Part shown: piece by piece, positions 21,713 through 31,306 of the stretch
How the letters are laid out: each line of letters opens with the position of its first letter
How positions within the stretch are numbered: the stretch's first letter is position 1
DNA from: Phaffia rhodozyma
Taxonomy: Eukaryota > Basidiomycota > Tremellomycetes > Cystofilobasidiales > Mrakiaceae
NCBI GenBank assembly: GCA_014706385.1
Contig: JACGZH010000006.1
Location: 930,001-994,000, forward strand
DNA: 64,000 nucleotides
Direction of reading: 5' to 3'
Made by a program: the position numbers and the translations under genes
Notes under the pieces: generated by a model
Seen by the model: the letters and a program-made list of their open reading frames with translations, nothing else
What the model was told of the DNA's origin: nothing
Databases searched by the model: none

Positions 21713-22183
21713 TGTTGGGGGTGTGAGCTATGCACGTAAAAAGGAAGGTCACGAACTATGTGATCCGCGATGGTTTCCAGGATTGGTAGTATGAAGTTCA
21801 GGCTCTTTGACTAGGATGATCGAGAACAGAAGCTGGAGGCAATAAGATTTATAGATCACGATAGTGAGACACAAAAGTGGATAACAGATAAGGACAAGGG
21901 TAACGAGAATCAATAGAGGATCTAGGCTTAAGAGGCTAGGCTATGGACGGGGAATGATGCCCGTCTTGTATACATTTCTAAAACCCTAGAGGTACTGAAT
22001 AAAGACGGCACGCCCACTAGATAAACCACACGGAAGGGTTGCGCTCAAGAAGAGATCATAAGATGTGCTAGAAGCACCTGCGCTACATGACTATATACCT
22101 GCATGCCGATACAATAAGAAAGCATGAGGAATAATGAGGCAGGAGAAGAAACAGCAGTAAAAGAAGATTACCGGGGTGTAACA
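21713..22183 (-). mobile_element. Diverged LTR-like repeat, left copy (inverted)
   Basis: Read on the minus strand from 22183, this begins TGTTACACCCCGGTAA, the same 16 bases that open the plus-strand copy at 22607. The two keep matching blocks for about 200 bp: TTCTTTT, CTCCTGCCTC, ATGCAGGTATAT, GCGCAGGTGCTTCTAGCAC, AAGACGGG followed by CCC-rich sequence, CCATAGC and CTTGTC. Its far end near 21713 reads CCCCCAACA on the minus strand, so TG...CA ends are possible. I see no target-site duplication and no coding sequence. It is best read as an old solo LTR; the outer boundary is approximate. Confidence 0.5.
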
Positions 22184-22606
22184 CTCAGGTCACATCCCTG
22201 ACATGACATACGGGTTAAGTATCACGTGATCTGATTCGTGGGTTACCCCTACAGGCTGTTCCTTCCCTCAAGCCCCTATGCCTCTTCGTCCATTTTCCAT
22301 CATGCTCTAGTTTGCATGGTTCATGCCTCATTCTCTTTAGTTCTCGTGATCTCGAGCCTCTCTAGGCTCGTCATATGTATATCTTTAGTTACAAACCAAA
22401 CGCGCGAGGGGTCCTGATATAAAACGAGGACACTCTCGCGCCTTCTTGGATAAGAGTTTTCTTCAAGCTGAGATTCTTGCAGAAACCTCTTATCTCAAAT
22501 ATCGTGCGGATAGTCTGGTCTGTCTCAGTATGAGCCTAAGTGACACTACGTGAACCATGGGTAACCACTGGGTTACTAACTCAAACACCGAGCCTTACAA
22601 CCTAAA
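22184..22606. other. Spacer between inverted LTR-like repeats
   Basis: These 423 bp between the two head-to-head copies have no long open frame. Related GGGTTA-containing segments appear near both ends (GTGGGTTACCCC at 22239 and ACTGGGTTACTA at 22567), which may be extra sub-terminal repeat sequence or decayed internal sequence. Confidence 0.4.
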
Positions 22607-22938
22607 TGTTACACCCCGGTAACCTTCTTTTGGTTCTGTTGTTTCTCCTGCCTCGGTATTCCTTATGCTCTCTCATTACATCAACATGCAGGTATATGAC
22701 CTCCCAGCGCAGGTGCTTCTAGCACCTTCTATGACCTGTTCTATTATGCATAATCGTTGGAGTCTAAGGATGATATATAAGACGGGTCCCCTTTGCCACC
22801 CATAGCATAGTCTACCAAGTCTGGATCTTTTGTTAATCTTGATCCTTGTCTTTTGCTTTTGTCCTTATGATCCTAAGAGTCTGGTATGGTTACAACTTCC
22901 GTAACCTTGTCGTTACCCTATAAACTTGAATTATAACA
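22607..22938 (+). mobile_element. Diverged LTR-like repeat, right copy
   Basis: This copy begins TGTTACACCCCGGTAA at 22607 and can be followed to about TTATAACA at 22938, giving TG...CA ends and a length near 330 bp. It carries an LTR-like TATATAAGACGGG segment around 22769. It is the inverted, diverged partner of the copy at 21713-22183 and ends about 90 bp before the ATG of the next gene. No flanking duplication was found, so the ends are provisional. Confidence 0.5.
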
Positions 22939-23030
22939 ATGTCACCATTGCCTCCCTCGTGTTGTTTTCGGTGTGTGCTCCGTCGAATGTCAGGCTGCAT
23001 ACGGATGATCCTTTTTACAGCCATTCATCA

Positions 23031-26000
23031 ATGTCTGTGATTTATGAAGGGTCTCCATTGGATCAATATCTCAGAGGTTTGCATCTATCTTTGTGTACTC
23101 ATAGTCTTTGCTCTTCTCCAAGGCTCATCTTTTTTTTCCCTCTTGACGGCTATCTTCCGAAATCAACACGTGTGCGGGGATGGGTCCTAATCTGACAGCA
23201 TCCGAGATCGAAGAGGACGTCGAACGAGTGATGGATCTTGCGTCTGAAACAGATGCCAATCATGAAGAAGAATATGGCCAAGAAAAAACTCAACAAACCG
23301 AGGAGATAAGAAACGTTGGGTCTGGATTGATTGGCTCGATAGGGAACGAGTTAATAGTCGGTTGGAGTGTCTTGTTGGGAATGTCTTTGGATGGTTCACC
23401 GCGGAATATTGTAAGTATTGCATTCGACTCAGTCATTTCATTGCCCTTATTCTAGATATCCGGGATACAGTCTCTGCCATGATTACTCACAGCGGTGGTT
23501 GTTATTTTGGTTATTCCTTGGGTCAGCTTGAGAGATCATCGATAGAGCCACCAAAGATGATGGCAAACCGTAAAGATCTAGCAGAAATGTCAAAATACAT
23601 CTTATGCTCGAGTTCATTGATGGGTTCATCCTTACCTCGGGCGGTCGAACATCCTATTGAAGAGACTGAAGCAGATCGAGAAGAAAGTGTGGAGCTTCCC
23701 AACGACCCCAGTTCCACTTCATTCTCGTCTCTGTCTTCTTCAGCATACTCGTCGTCGTCGGCGGCATCACTGAATCTGAATTTGAATCGGTCCCAGAGAA
23801 CTATGCTTTCCCTTGCTTTCATCTTAGCCGCAGCTTTTTGGCTGGCTCTTGGGCCTGGGTCGCTGGTGTGTAGATTGTCAATGGTGGCCATAGGCCTTCT
23901 TTCGTGTCTCTATATTCTTGGTCGATCAATCATCAAACGTTCACCTACGTTTGTCTTCTCGAGCTCAGGAAATGCAAAGGCGGCAGTCCCGGCTCCTCGA
24001 CTGTCGTCATCTATCTCTCAAGCACAAAAGGATGCGCTGATGTCTCTGGAAAGGCTTGTTTCTGAAGCAGAAGCTTATGATCGAAGCATGAATGCCGCTT
24101 TAGGTAGTGTCTACGAGCTAGATCGAGATTTGTGAGTGCATTTTCCTTTTTACGAGTAATATTGAATACAACTGACGCTGTATTGTTATTCTTTTCAAAC
24201 TCTGATCTTCCTAGACCAATGTCTAAGGATGTATCAACGTCTTCTCTTCCAAACCTCACCTTAAGGCAAACTTTGCTCTCTACCCTTTCCACCCTCACCC
24301 ACCTCTCTTCCGAAGCATTCACAAACCTGATGCCTTTCGTCTCTTCTAAAGAGTTAGGCACGCTCTCAACCATGTACGGCCTCGACGTTCCTCCCCCTCT
24401 TCTTCCACCGACATCTCGAACGGATGCGGAGACAAGACCTTCCGATCTGGATGATCCTAGGACGTCACCTCGTCTTTCGTCGTTACGTCCATTCGAGATT
24501 ACCCGTCTCAACACACCAACTCGTTCGTCGAGATTCCCTTCTTGCGCCACTTCCGCTGCCGATTCTATTGAACCTATCGAGCGACACATCGTTGATCGCT
24601 GGAGTTCACCCCCCAGGGCTGGTTCCTCAAGGAAAAGACATTCGATGTTGTCCTTCTCTGGAGAGGAAGATGAAACTGAAAGGAGATTAGAAGATACCTC
24701 TCACTTCACAGCAATGCCCAAAAGAACGTCAAGAGCTCAGAAGAGACAGACATGGTCTTTTTCAGGAGGTGTCCATCCAAGGATGAGCGCACATCTTCAA
24801 AATTCACCAAGAATCCGGTTGAGAACCCAGACGTCCGGTACTATCGTTCTTGATATGACGCCTTCTAAAGACAAAGGAGGAGCAAGATCCGCATCGGCCT
24901 CTCCTATTCTACCGACGTTGTCTCCCTCACCACTAGCAGCAACCATCATCCCTGTCGATGCGCAATCTCCGTTCTTGACGCGGCTCGCTCGACCTCCCGC
25001 GATGGATGTCTCCGCTGACTTGACTACTTGTTCTGTTCCGCTCTGTTCTCCGAACTCTGCGGGATCTCGGGCGCTGAATGAATTGACGCGATCATGCTCG
25101 TCTGCGTCAGCGTCTTCTCGCGAAGGCAGCGCTACAAGCTCGACACCTTACTACCTCAAACGTCGTTCGTTACAAACCTTGCCATACAAAACGTACTCTC
25201 CTTCACATGACAATTCTTTCATCTCCTCCACCATTACCGACAATGCCGACTTACACGATTCGGGGCTTGTAGATCCATTGAACCGCTCAGAATTGTCGAC
25301 CTCTTCTCCGTCAATGACGGTGTCTCGCTCGAAAGAGTACGAAGCTCGAATGAGTCCTAAAAGACTGGGAGGAGGAACATACACTCCCAGGCGAGGACCA
25401 ATGGATCAGGTTCAAGAGGAAAAGCTTGGTAGACGTGAGGAAGTCCACAAAAACTCTGCCGACTTGAGTCAACCGAGACCAAGACCGACGCCGCTATCGT
25501 TCTGTTCGGGCCATCGGCATACACTTTCCTCCCCTTCATCCCTTGCGTACTATCGACCTCGGTTGTCTCATTCAGAATATGCAGAGGAAGAAGAGGAGAC
25601 AGCAGAAGAGGAAAGGCAGGAGAAAGACCGAATGCTTGTCCCACTCTCTCACGCTCATTTGTTGACTCACTTCTTTGGCCTGCACGCCAATAGAAGGTAC
25701 ACCCTAGTTTCTTTGCTTGCGCTCAAGAAGGATCTAGTTGACACGTCGTGGGAGGACATCCAAACCCAGGTCGAAGTACTTTTTCGTGGATTTGTGATCG
25801 CTCGAGAAGAAATTGGGAAGGAGCTTCGAATCTACCGTCAGCAACAATATTGGGCTGAACACAAGGACGTGGACAACGAGGGATTTGCTCCTCGATCAAA
25901 AACAAAGTTGCAAGAACGTCGAGATTGGATCGAACAACTTCGGAGAGAAGTAGATCTGCTGGAGACCAACTTAGCTGCCAAAGCCCAGGATGAATTTATC

Positions 26001-26903
26001 CCTGGAGGATTTGACTCGTCCGGCACTGATGGAGAGTGGGACTCATGGTGGTTAGACATGAGAGATGAACTTGGAGGGTTGATTAGGATCTGGGAACGAG
26101 GGAGAATTTCGATGGGGATCGAGATTCCTAATGGCTTGGTTGACTCGATCGTAGAGAACCAATCATCATCGCCCCCAGACGTTTTGGCGCCTTCAGGTAT
26201 GACAGGTGCTGACGAGCCGGGACGTGAACTGTTGCGACTCGACGAGGCTGAACAAGGAGATACCGAGTTAGCAGACGATGTCGCTCTACATCTTGAATCT
26301 CAACTCCGACTACCCCCGCCAGGAAGGGAGGAAGTCTTCATAGGCGATACCGCGCCAGTCTCTCAGTATCGACCTCCATCAAAGTTGAGCAGAGAAGAAC
26401 GTATTCTGTTGGCCAAGAAGGAGAGGGAGAACTCGAAGCAAGGTATTGACGGAGAAGATGAAACGAGTGGGATGGATGACGTCGTTTCGGAGCTCAAAGG
26501 GCTGATGAGTGAACTCCGAAGACTCAAGCGTCCTCATGAAACAGATCTGCCTGACGATGAAACTGAAACAAAGTCCGACACTCTCTTGACTGAACGTGTT
26601 TCCTATGCTACCAACCATCACACTTCTTTCTCTCCTTCACCGCCACCGTTGATAAATCGTCCGAGTCTGCCTTTCGACCTTCCTACCTCGTTAATCGACA
26701 GACTCTCTCTGCCTGCGCTCTCTATTGGTTCTTCTGACGGGGACGACCTTGAGTCTGACGACCAAGATGGCTCATTCGAGCTCGAGTTCTTCAATCCGGA
26801 AAAGAACGGAAGCCAGGTGACTATCACGTTGGGGGTAGATTCCGATGCCGATACGGAAGAAGGCGATGGATCGAAAGTCAGAGCGGCTTGTTCAACACCT
26901 TGA
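23031..26903 (+). CDS. Vezatin-like membrane protein with long disordered region
   Basis: Four exons (23031-23076, 23199-23410, 23527-24131, 24215-26903) give 1,184 codons (1,183 aa) with consistent phases. Two adjacent hydrophobic segments at about residues 185-225 (SLAFILAAAFWLALGPGSL and SMVAIGLLSCLYILGRSII) suggest a membrane hairpin. They are followed by a helix (LVSEAEAYDRSMNAALGSV) and an LRQTLLSTLSTLTHLS stretch. This order resembles the vezatin/mysoclin domain, found in proteins that link membranes to myosin or cortical actin (Inp2-like in yeasts), but I cannot confirm it without a profile search. The middle is about 350 residues of Ser/Pro/Arg-rich disorder. A second helical block (DTSWEDIQTQVEVLFRGFVI onward) and an acidic C terminus follow. 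The start is the ATG closest to the conserved part. The third acceptor (GGTCAG at 23526) was chosen because only it keeps the frame. Confidence 0.7.
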
Positions 26904-27591
26904 TGTTCACACTATCTCGATTTCATTCTCTTTTTCTATCGCTCCATTTTTCTGTTTTCCTTTTCTTGCTTTGTTTGACTCTTTTTCTTTTCTTTTTTCT
27001 TGTTCTTGGCCTCGCTTTCTCTCTTCTTGGGATCTTCTCTCTCAAATCACATCACTCTTGGTACATCTACTTTCTGCATGCTCTTACCTTTCTACTTGCA
27101 TCCCCACTCATATCCACATACTTTCCCCTTTCAACTTCAATATCTACACAGTCCTATCGATACCTCTCTACTTCCTCCACCCATGCCTCCTCTTGTATAT
27201 CCTTCTGTCACTTAGAATATACCTTATTCGATCGCTCATTCGCTCATCTACACATCCTGTCTTCAGTCGACCGATGGATCGTATACCCTTTGATTTTGTT
27301 CTCTTTTCCCTACCAAACTTTTTCATCGGTCGATCACCATCAAAGAACGTCTCTTTCGATGTGTATATGATCGCTTTCTACTATTACAAAGGTCTCGTTT
27401 CTCTTCCAGTATGTTTAGCCACGTGCTCAAAAATGCGCCTATGTGATGTTTGGTCTTTGCTCGAGAGTCTGGGGAACGAATCATCAAGACAAGAGAACTA
27501 TAACAATAGGGGATCGGTAGAAAGAAAAGTGTACCTTTTACTTCCCAAAAACAACACTGAAACACACTTCATCTGAGAAACCTTTTTCTAT
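26904..27591. terminator. Convergent 3' region
   Basis: This 688-bp spacer separates the vezatin-like gene from the end of the proteasome gene on the other strand. It is very T/C-rich at 26920-27200. Several overlapping open frames there translate to Phe/Ser/Leu-rich low-complexity sequence and are not called. Confidence 0.5.
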
Positions 27592-29379
27592 CTAATCCTG
27601 CATGGCGACATCTCCGTCTCCACCTGCCGAGGCAGGAGCTGAACCTGCTGCCGCTGCCTCCGCGTTATCCGTTAGTGATGCTTCAGCGGCTGAAGGAGCC
27701 GAGACAGGTGCGGCCGCTTGTCCTGGTGCTACCAGAGGCTCGAGTCGATCGAGGAATACCTTGACATCGTCTCCTTCGATAATTCGGAAGTTGCCCTTTG
27801 CCTGCTGAGCAGGCACAGGCTCGTCGGTGCATACAGGACCAACGATGGCAATCGAAGTGTTGAGCGGAGTAAGCTCCTTGTCTTGCTGTAAAGTCTCTCT
27901 TAAGGCGCGGAGACCGTGTTCAATCAATGTGTTAAGGTCGGCTAAGGAGAAGAAAGGTGTAAGGTTAGGATTGGATCCCTCTACAGGCAATATGACAAGC
28001 ATCAGGCACACAGTGCGAACAGACCTTCCGGGAACGAATCATACGACTTCTCAAGGTACGTCTTTGCGCTCTGGGAACGAGCACCGATCGACATGGCATA
28101 GTATTCGAAAGAATTACCCGATGGTGAGAACTCGAAAAGATGAGGTCCTAACTCCTACTCGTGTTTGATGAGATGTCAAAATAAGCGCGAGTCAATTGAG
28201 ATACATCTGGATAAGGAATATATTGATTTGACATACGTCTTGCCCAATTACTAAGAAGCCGACTCCATAAGGTCGCTTTCCATAAACCTGAGTGTTCACC
28301 TGAGCCTCTACAGAGAGAAATATTCGACAGGAGACGCGTCAAAAGATGGGCGTGTGTATGTTGATAGAATGGACGACATACTGTCAGCGATAGCTCCAAC
28401 CAATCTATTTACCGGGATAGGCCGATCCAGCATCATTTTTGAAGACATGGCTTGTTGCCTCATAAAGTTGCTGAGTTGTCAGAAACCAATTTAACACAGC
28501 CAAGTCAGTTTTGACGCCTGTTTGGTCTGCGACACTCTTCGAGCTACACCACCCGAACACCTTGAAAGATAAAATAGAGACATACGACAGCACTCGGGCG
28601 TCACTCGTTAATCCGGCGATGGCGATTCCAACGTGATCGTCGATTCGGAACATCTTCTGTTGGTATGATGCCAATTCTCCTGTCGATCTCTGCGCCATGA
28701 CGTTAGCAAGCATTCGAAGCCGACGCCAATCAAACCGATCTGAATGAACGCAGCCGAAGAATAGGTCCGAGACTAACTTTAAGAGTGAGAAGAACAGCAT
28801 GTTTCTTTGATCTGAGACCTACAGCGGCAGATCCCTGCTTGACAGCTTCTTGGGCGTATTCAACCTGTGAAGCGTAAGGATCATATCAGCGCGTGTCCAC
28901 TAGCAAACATATAACAGTAAACATTGCTGACTTGATGGAGCCTGGATTATCAAAGTTGTCACCAATATTGAACCAAGTGATTGTTAAACTCTTGTGCACC
29001 TACGTGGCCTACGTATCATTCACGCTCATCAGGTCAAACATCCGAACCGAGAACTAAGACTGACCTTCCTTGAGGAGAAAACGTGGTAGCGTCGGAGTCG
29101 TATGAATTTCGAAACTGAGTTTCACAACGAGGGGCCAACCAGGAAAGAAAGGAGAAGACACAAAAGTAAGATGATTTAGATACACCAGAACAAAGAGGCG
29201 AAAGTAAGAAGCAAAAGAATGAGAGATGGTAAAATGAAAGAGATTGAGCCGATGGACAAGGAACCAAATCCCCCAAGAGTCGAAGCCATCGCAACACCAG
29301 ATGTTTCTGACGACGTACTATTCTGCACCCTCAATCCACGTCTATCAAGACAAAGGAGAGACGAGAGAGAACGCACCAT
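27592..29379 (-). CDS. PRE5: 20S proteasome subunit alpha-6 (yeast Pre5, human PSMA1)
   Basis: This is a structural subunit of the proteasome alpha ring. Nine coding exons on the minus strand: 29379-29377 (ATG only), 29114-29065, 28941-28932 (10 nt), 28864-28778, 28689-28586, 28470-28382, 28307-28237, 28154-28025 and 27941-27592. They give exactly 298 codons (297 aa). The joined start reads [20 protein letters not shown], continuing [18 protein letters not shown], the alpha-subunit N-terminal signature that closes the gate. Also visible are [44 protein letters not shown] and [16 protein letters not shown], all matching the PSMA1/Pre5 type. The C-terminal 50 residues are an Ala-rich acidic tail ending VAMQD, an alpha-6 trait. 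As an alpha subunit it is not expected to be catalytic. It shares a short divergent promoter with uS14m. Confidence 0.95.
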
Positions 29380-29619
29380 GATACAAACGAGAGAGAACCT
29401 AGAGAGATGGTGTTGATGATGATGATGATGATGGAGGATATGTGCTCGACCGATCTGGGCGGTGGCCTTCCAGCAAGGCTAGGCTGGAAGGGCCAGTCCG
29501 CTGGAGGTGGTGGTTACGGACGACCGCGTAACCACCGGCTGCGCTTATGCCCACACCTGCCCATTACCTACTCCTTCCATCTAGACGACCAACCATTCGG
29601 ACAGTTCTCATCCACCACA
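29380..29619. promoter_or_regulatory. Divergent promoter PRE5 / uS14m
   Basis: Only 240 bp separate the two start codons. The interval has a (GAT) triplet run at 29414-29430 and a GC-rich block with repeated GGTGG/CCACC at 29460-29540 (GGAGGTGGTGGTTACGG and CCGCGTAACCACCGG form an imperfect palindrome). No classical proteasome-box sequence is obvious. Confidence 0.5.
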
Positions 29620-30335
29620 ATGTTTCCTACAGCTAGTCGTCTGTACGGTTTGAGTGAGCATGGGGTTATTTTTCTGGTCTTGTGACTCGCCGGATTGCCA
29701 CCAGAACGCTCACCGCTCCGTATTCTCTCCGCTTTCTCCCTCTCTTCCTACTCTATCTGAAAAAAAAAGTCCAAACCGGGTTGAAGGCCCGAGTGGTCCG
29801 AGACATGAAGACCCGACAGACGTTTGAGCGGACAGAAGCCATGCGACGAGCCTTCTTGTTCATCGCCCGGAACACAACCCTGCCAGACACGATTCGAATT
29901 CGAGCTCAGCAGCGATTGTCGTTACTTCCGGGGAACAGCTCGCCTGCTCGAATCAGGTCGACTTGCATCATGACCGGAAAGCAAAAGGGTTAGTCTTGTT
30001 ATGGATCTAGATCTTGAATCTGAATAAGTCTGTCGGAGGATAGATGAACAAGTACAAAGAATCCCTTCGTCATCGCTTTCAAAGAACTGACATGAAATTC
30101 TTTCCTGCTTGGGGTGTTTACTTCCCTCTTCGATTGAATCAGCTGTATACCGGGATTTCAAGCTTACAAGGGTGCGTCTTCTGTACTCTGCTCAAAAAAA
30201 TCAGATCGAGAAAAGGCCAAGCTAAGAGAGTATCTTAAAATTTCATTATCTGACCAAACGTCACATCAACAGTTTTCGATGCGAATGGAAGCCCTTAAAG
30301 GAAACCTCCCAGGCGTCAGGAAGGCGATGTGGTAA
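29620..30335 (+). CDS. Mitochondrial small-subunit ribosomal protein uS14m (yeast Mrp2)
   Basis: This is a mitoribosome component. The family core is clear: GLKARVVRDMKTRQTFERTE, ARNTTLPDTIRIRAQQRLSL, the CIMTGKQKG turn, VYFPLRLNQ, and a C terminus MEALKGNLPGVRKAMW, close to the ALKGNLPGVKKGIW end of yeast Mrp2. A GT-AG model uses 29620-29653, 29770-29988, 30060-30171 and 30227-30335, which gives 158 codons. That model inserts about 18 and about 23 unconserved residues on either side of VYFPLRLNQ. Family spacing would need splice sites that are not GT-AG (a pyrimidine tract ends in GG, not AG, at 30112). Exons 1, 2 and the terminal coding block are confident; the middle is not. Confidence 0.75.
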
Positions 30336-31306
30336 AGATCCATTGCCTCCCTTACTTCTTTTCTCTCCCCTTTTCTTCTACCCAACACCATCACCTCTCC
30401 AGAAATAAACACACCTTTCTATTGCATCCGTCAGTTTAATATTAAAAAGAACTAGAGGACGTAAAAATGTTTCCAACGATATCATGATTTCAGCTCTAAA
30501 TTGACCTCGATCGAAGGTTCACTTCAACCATAGCCTTCAGTCCTTAAATCCGACTTCATGCATAGTCAACTCTGCCTATGAGACTGTCTTCTATTTTTTC
30601 CTAGATCCTTTCCTACAAAATACACTTTATAATCCAAACCGAACGCGAGAATGCCGAGCAATTTACAAAGGAGTCGCTGCCATGAAAACGGCAATGAGAC
30701 TCGTCTATGACATGACCATGTGTTTCCTACCTCTACCTAAGTCTCCCATCAGGATCCATATCGCCTGCTCCAAGCGATTTCGATGTGACAACCATATTAT
30801 CTGCTCGACCTAGCTCGAACAAAGAGCGCGCGCGCTAACCGATATCTCGATGGGTAGGTTGGACGACTAGTCGGACCGTCTCCTGATAGCCAAGTCTCGC
30901 TGTTTCCGTTTTGCGAACAAGGCAGTCTGAAGAACAAAAAAGAATCGAAAGTGGATATCCAGGTGTAGATAGAATAGGTGGAAGGTTTGTACTTGGGCTG
31001 AAAAAAAAAGTGGAATATGAGAGGAACACGAGAGTCGTCTCATGAACGAGACAAGGAAGGTTATGAAAAGTTCGTATGGATACTTCGACGTAGCCGGGTC
31101 CAGAAGAAACATAAGGAAAAAAAAACCGAAAGGAGTATACAATGGAGGTTTGCTGGGTTGTAAAGACAGAACAACATAGAAACAACGATGACCACGAGAG
31201 ACCAAGAGAGGAAAAAGAAGAACGAGAAGAAACAGACTGGAAACAAATAAGGTAGTCGAAAATAGAGAAGCGGAGAGCGGATAACCTAGAATTGAACCAA
31301 GACAGA
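30336..31306. terminator. Convergent 3' region between uS14m and RhoGAP genes
   Basis: These 971 bp have no supported gene. The minus strand contains a long open frame (up to about 180 codons near 30867-31409) that is Phe/Ser/Leu-rich low complexity and overlaps the last RhoGAP exons. It is not called. Both 3' UTRs must lie here. Confidence 0.5.

Noticed and set aside
26845..27576. Two long overlapping plus-strand frames after the vezatin-like gene
   Set aside because: Both are translations of a T/C-rich 3' region, are in conflict with each other, and lack any conserved segment.
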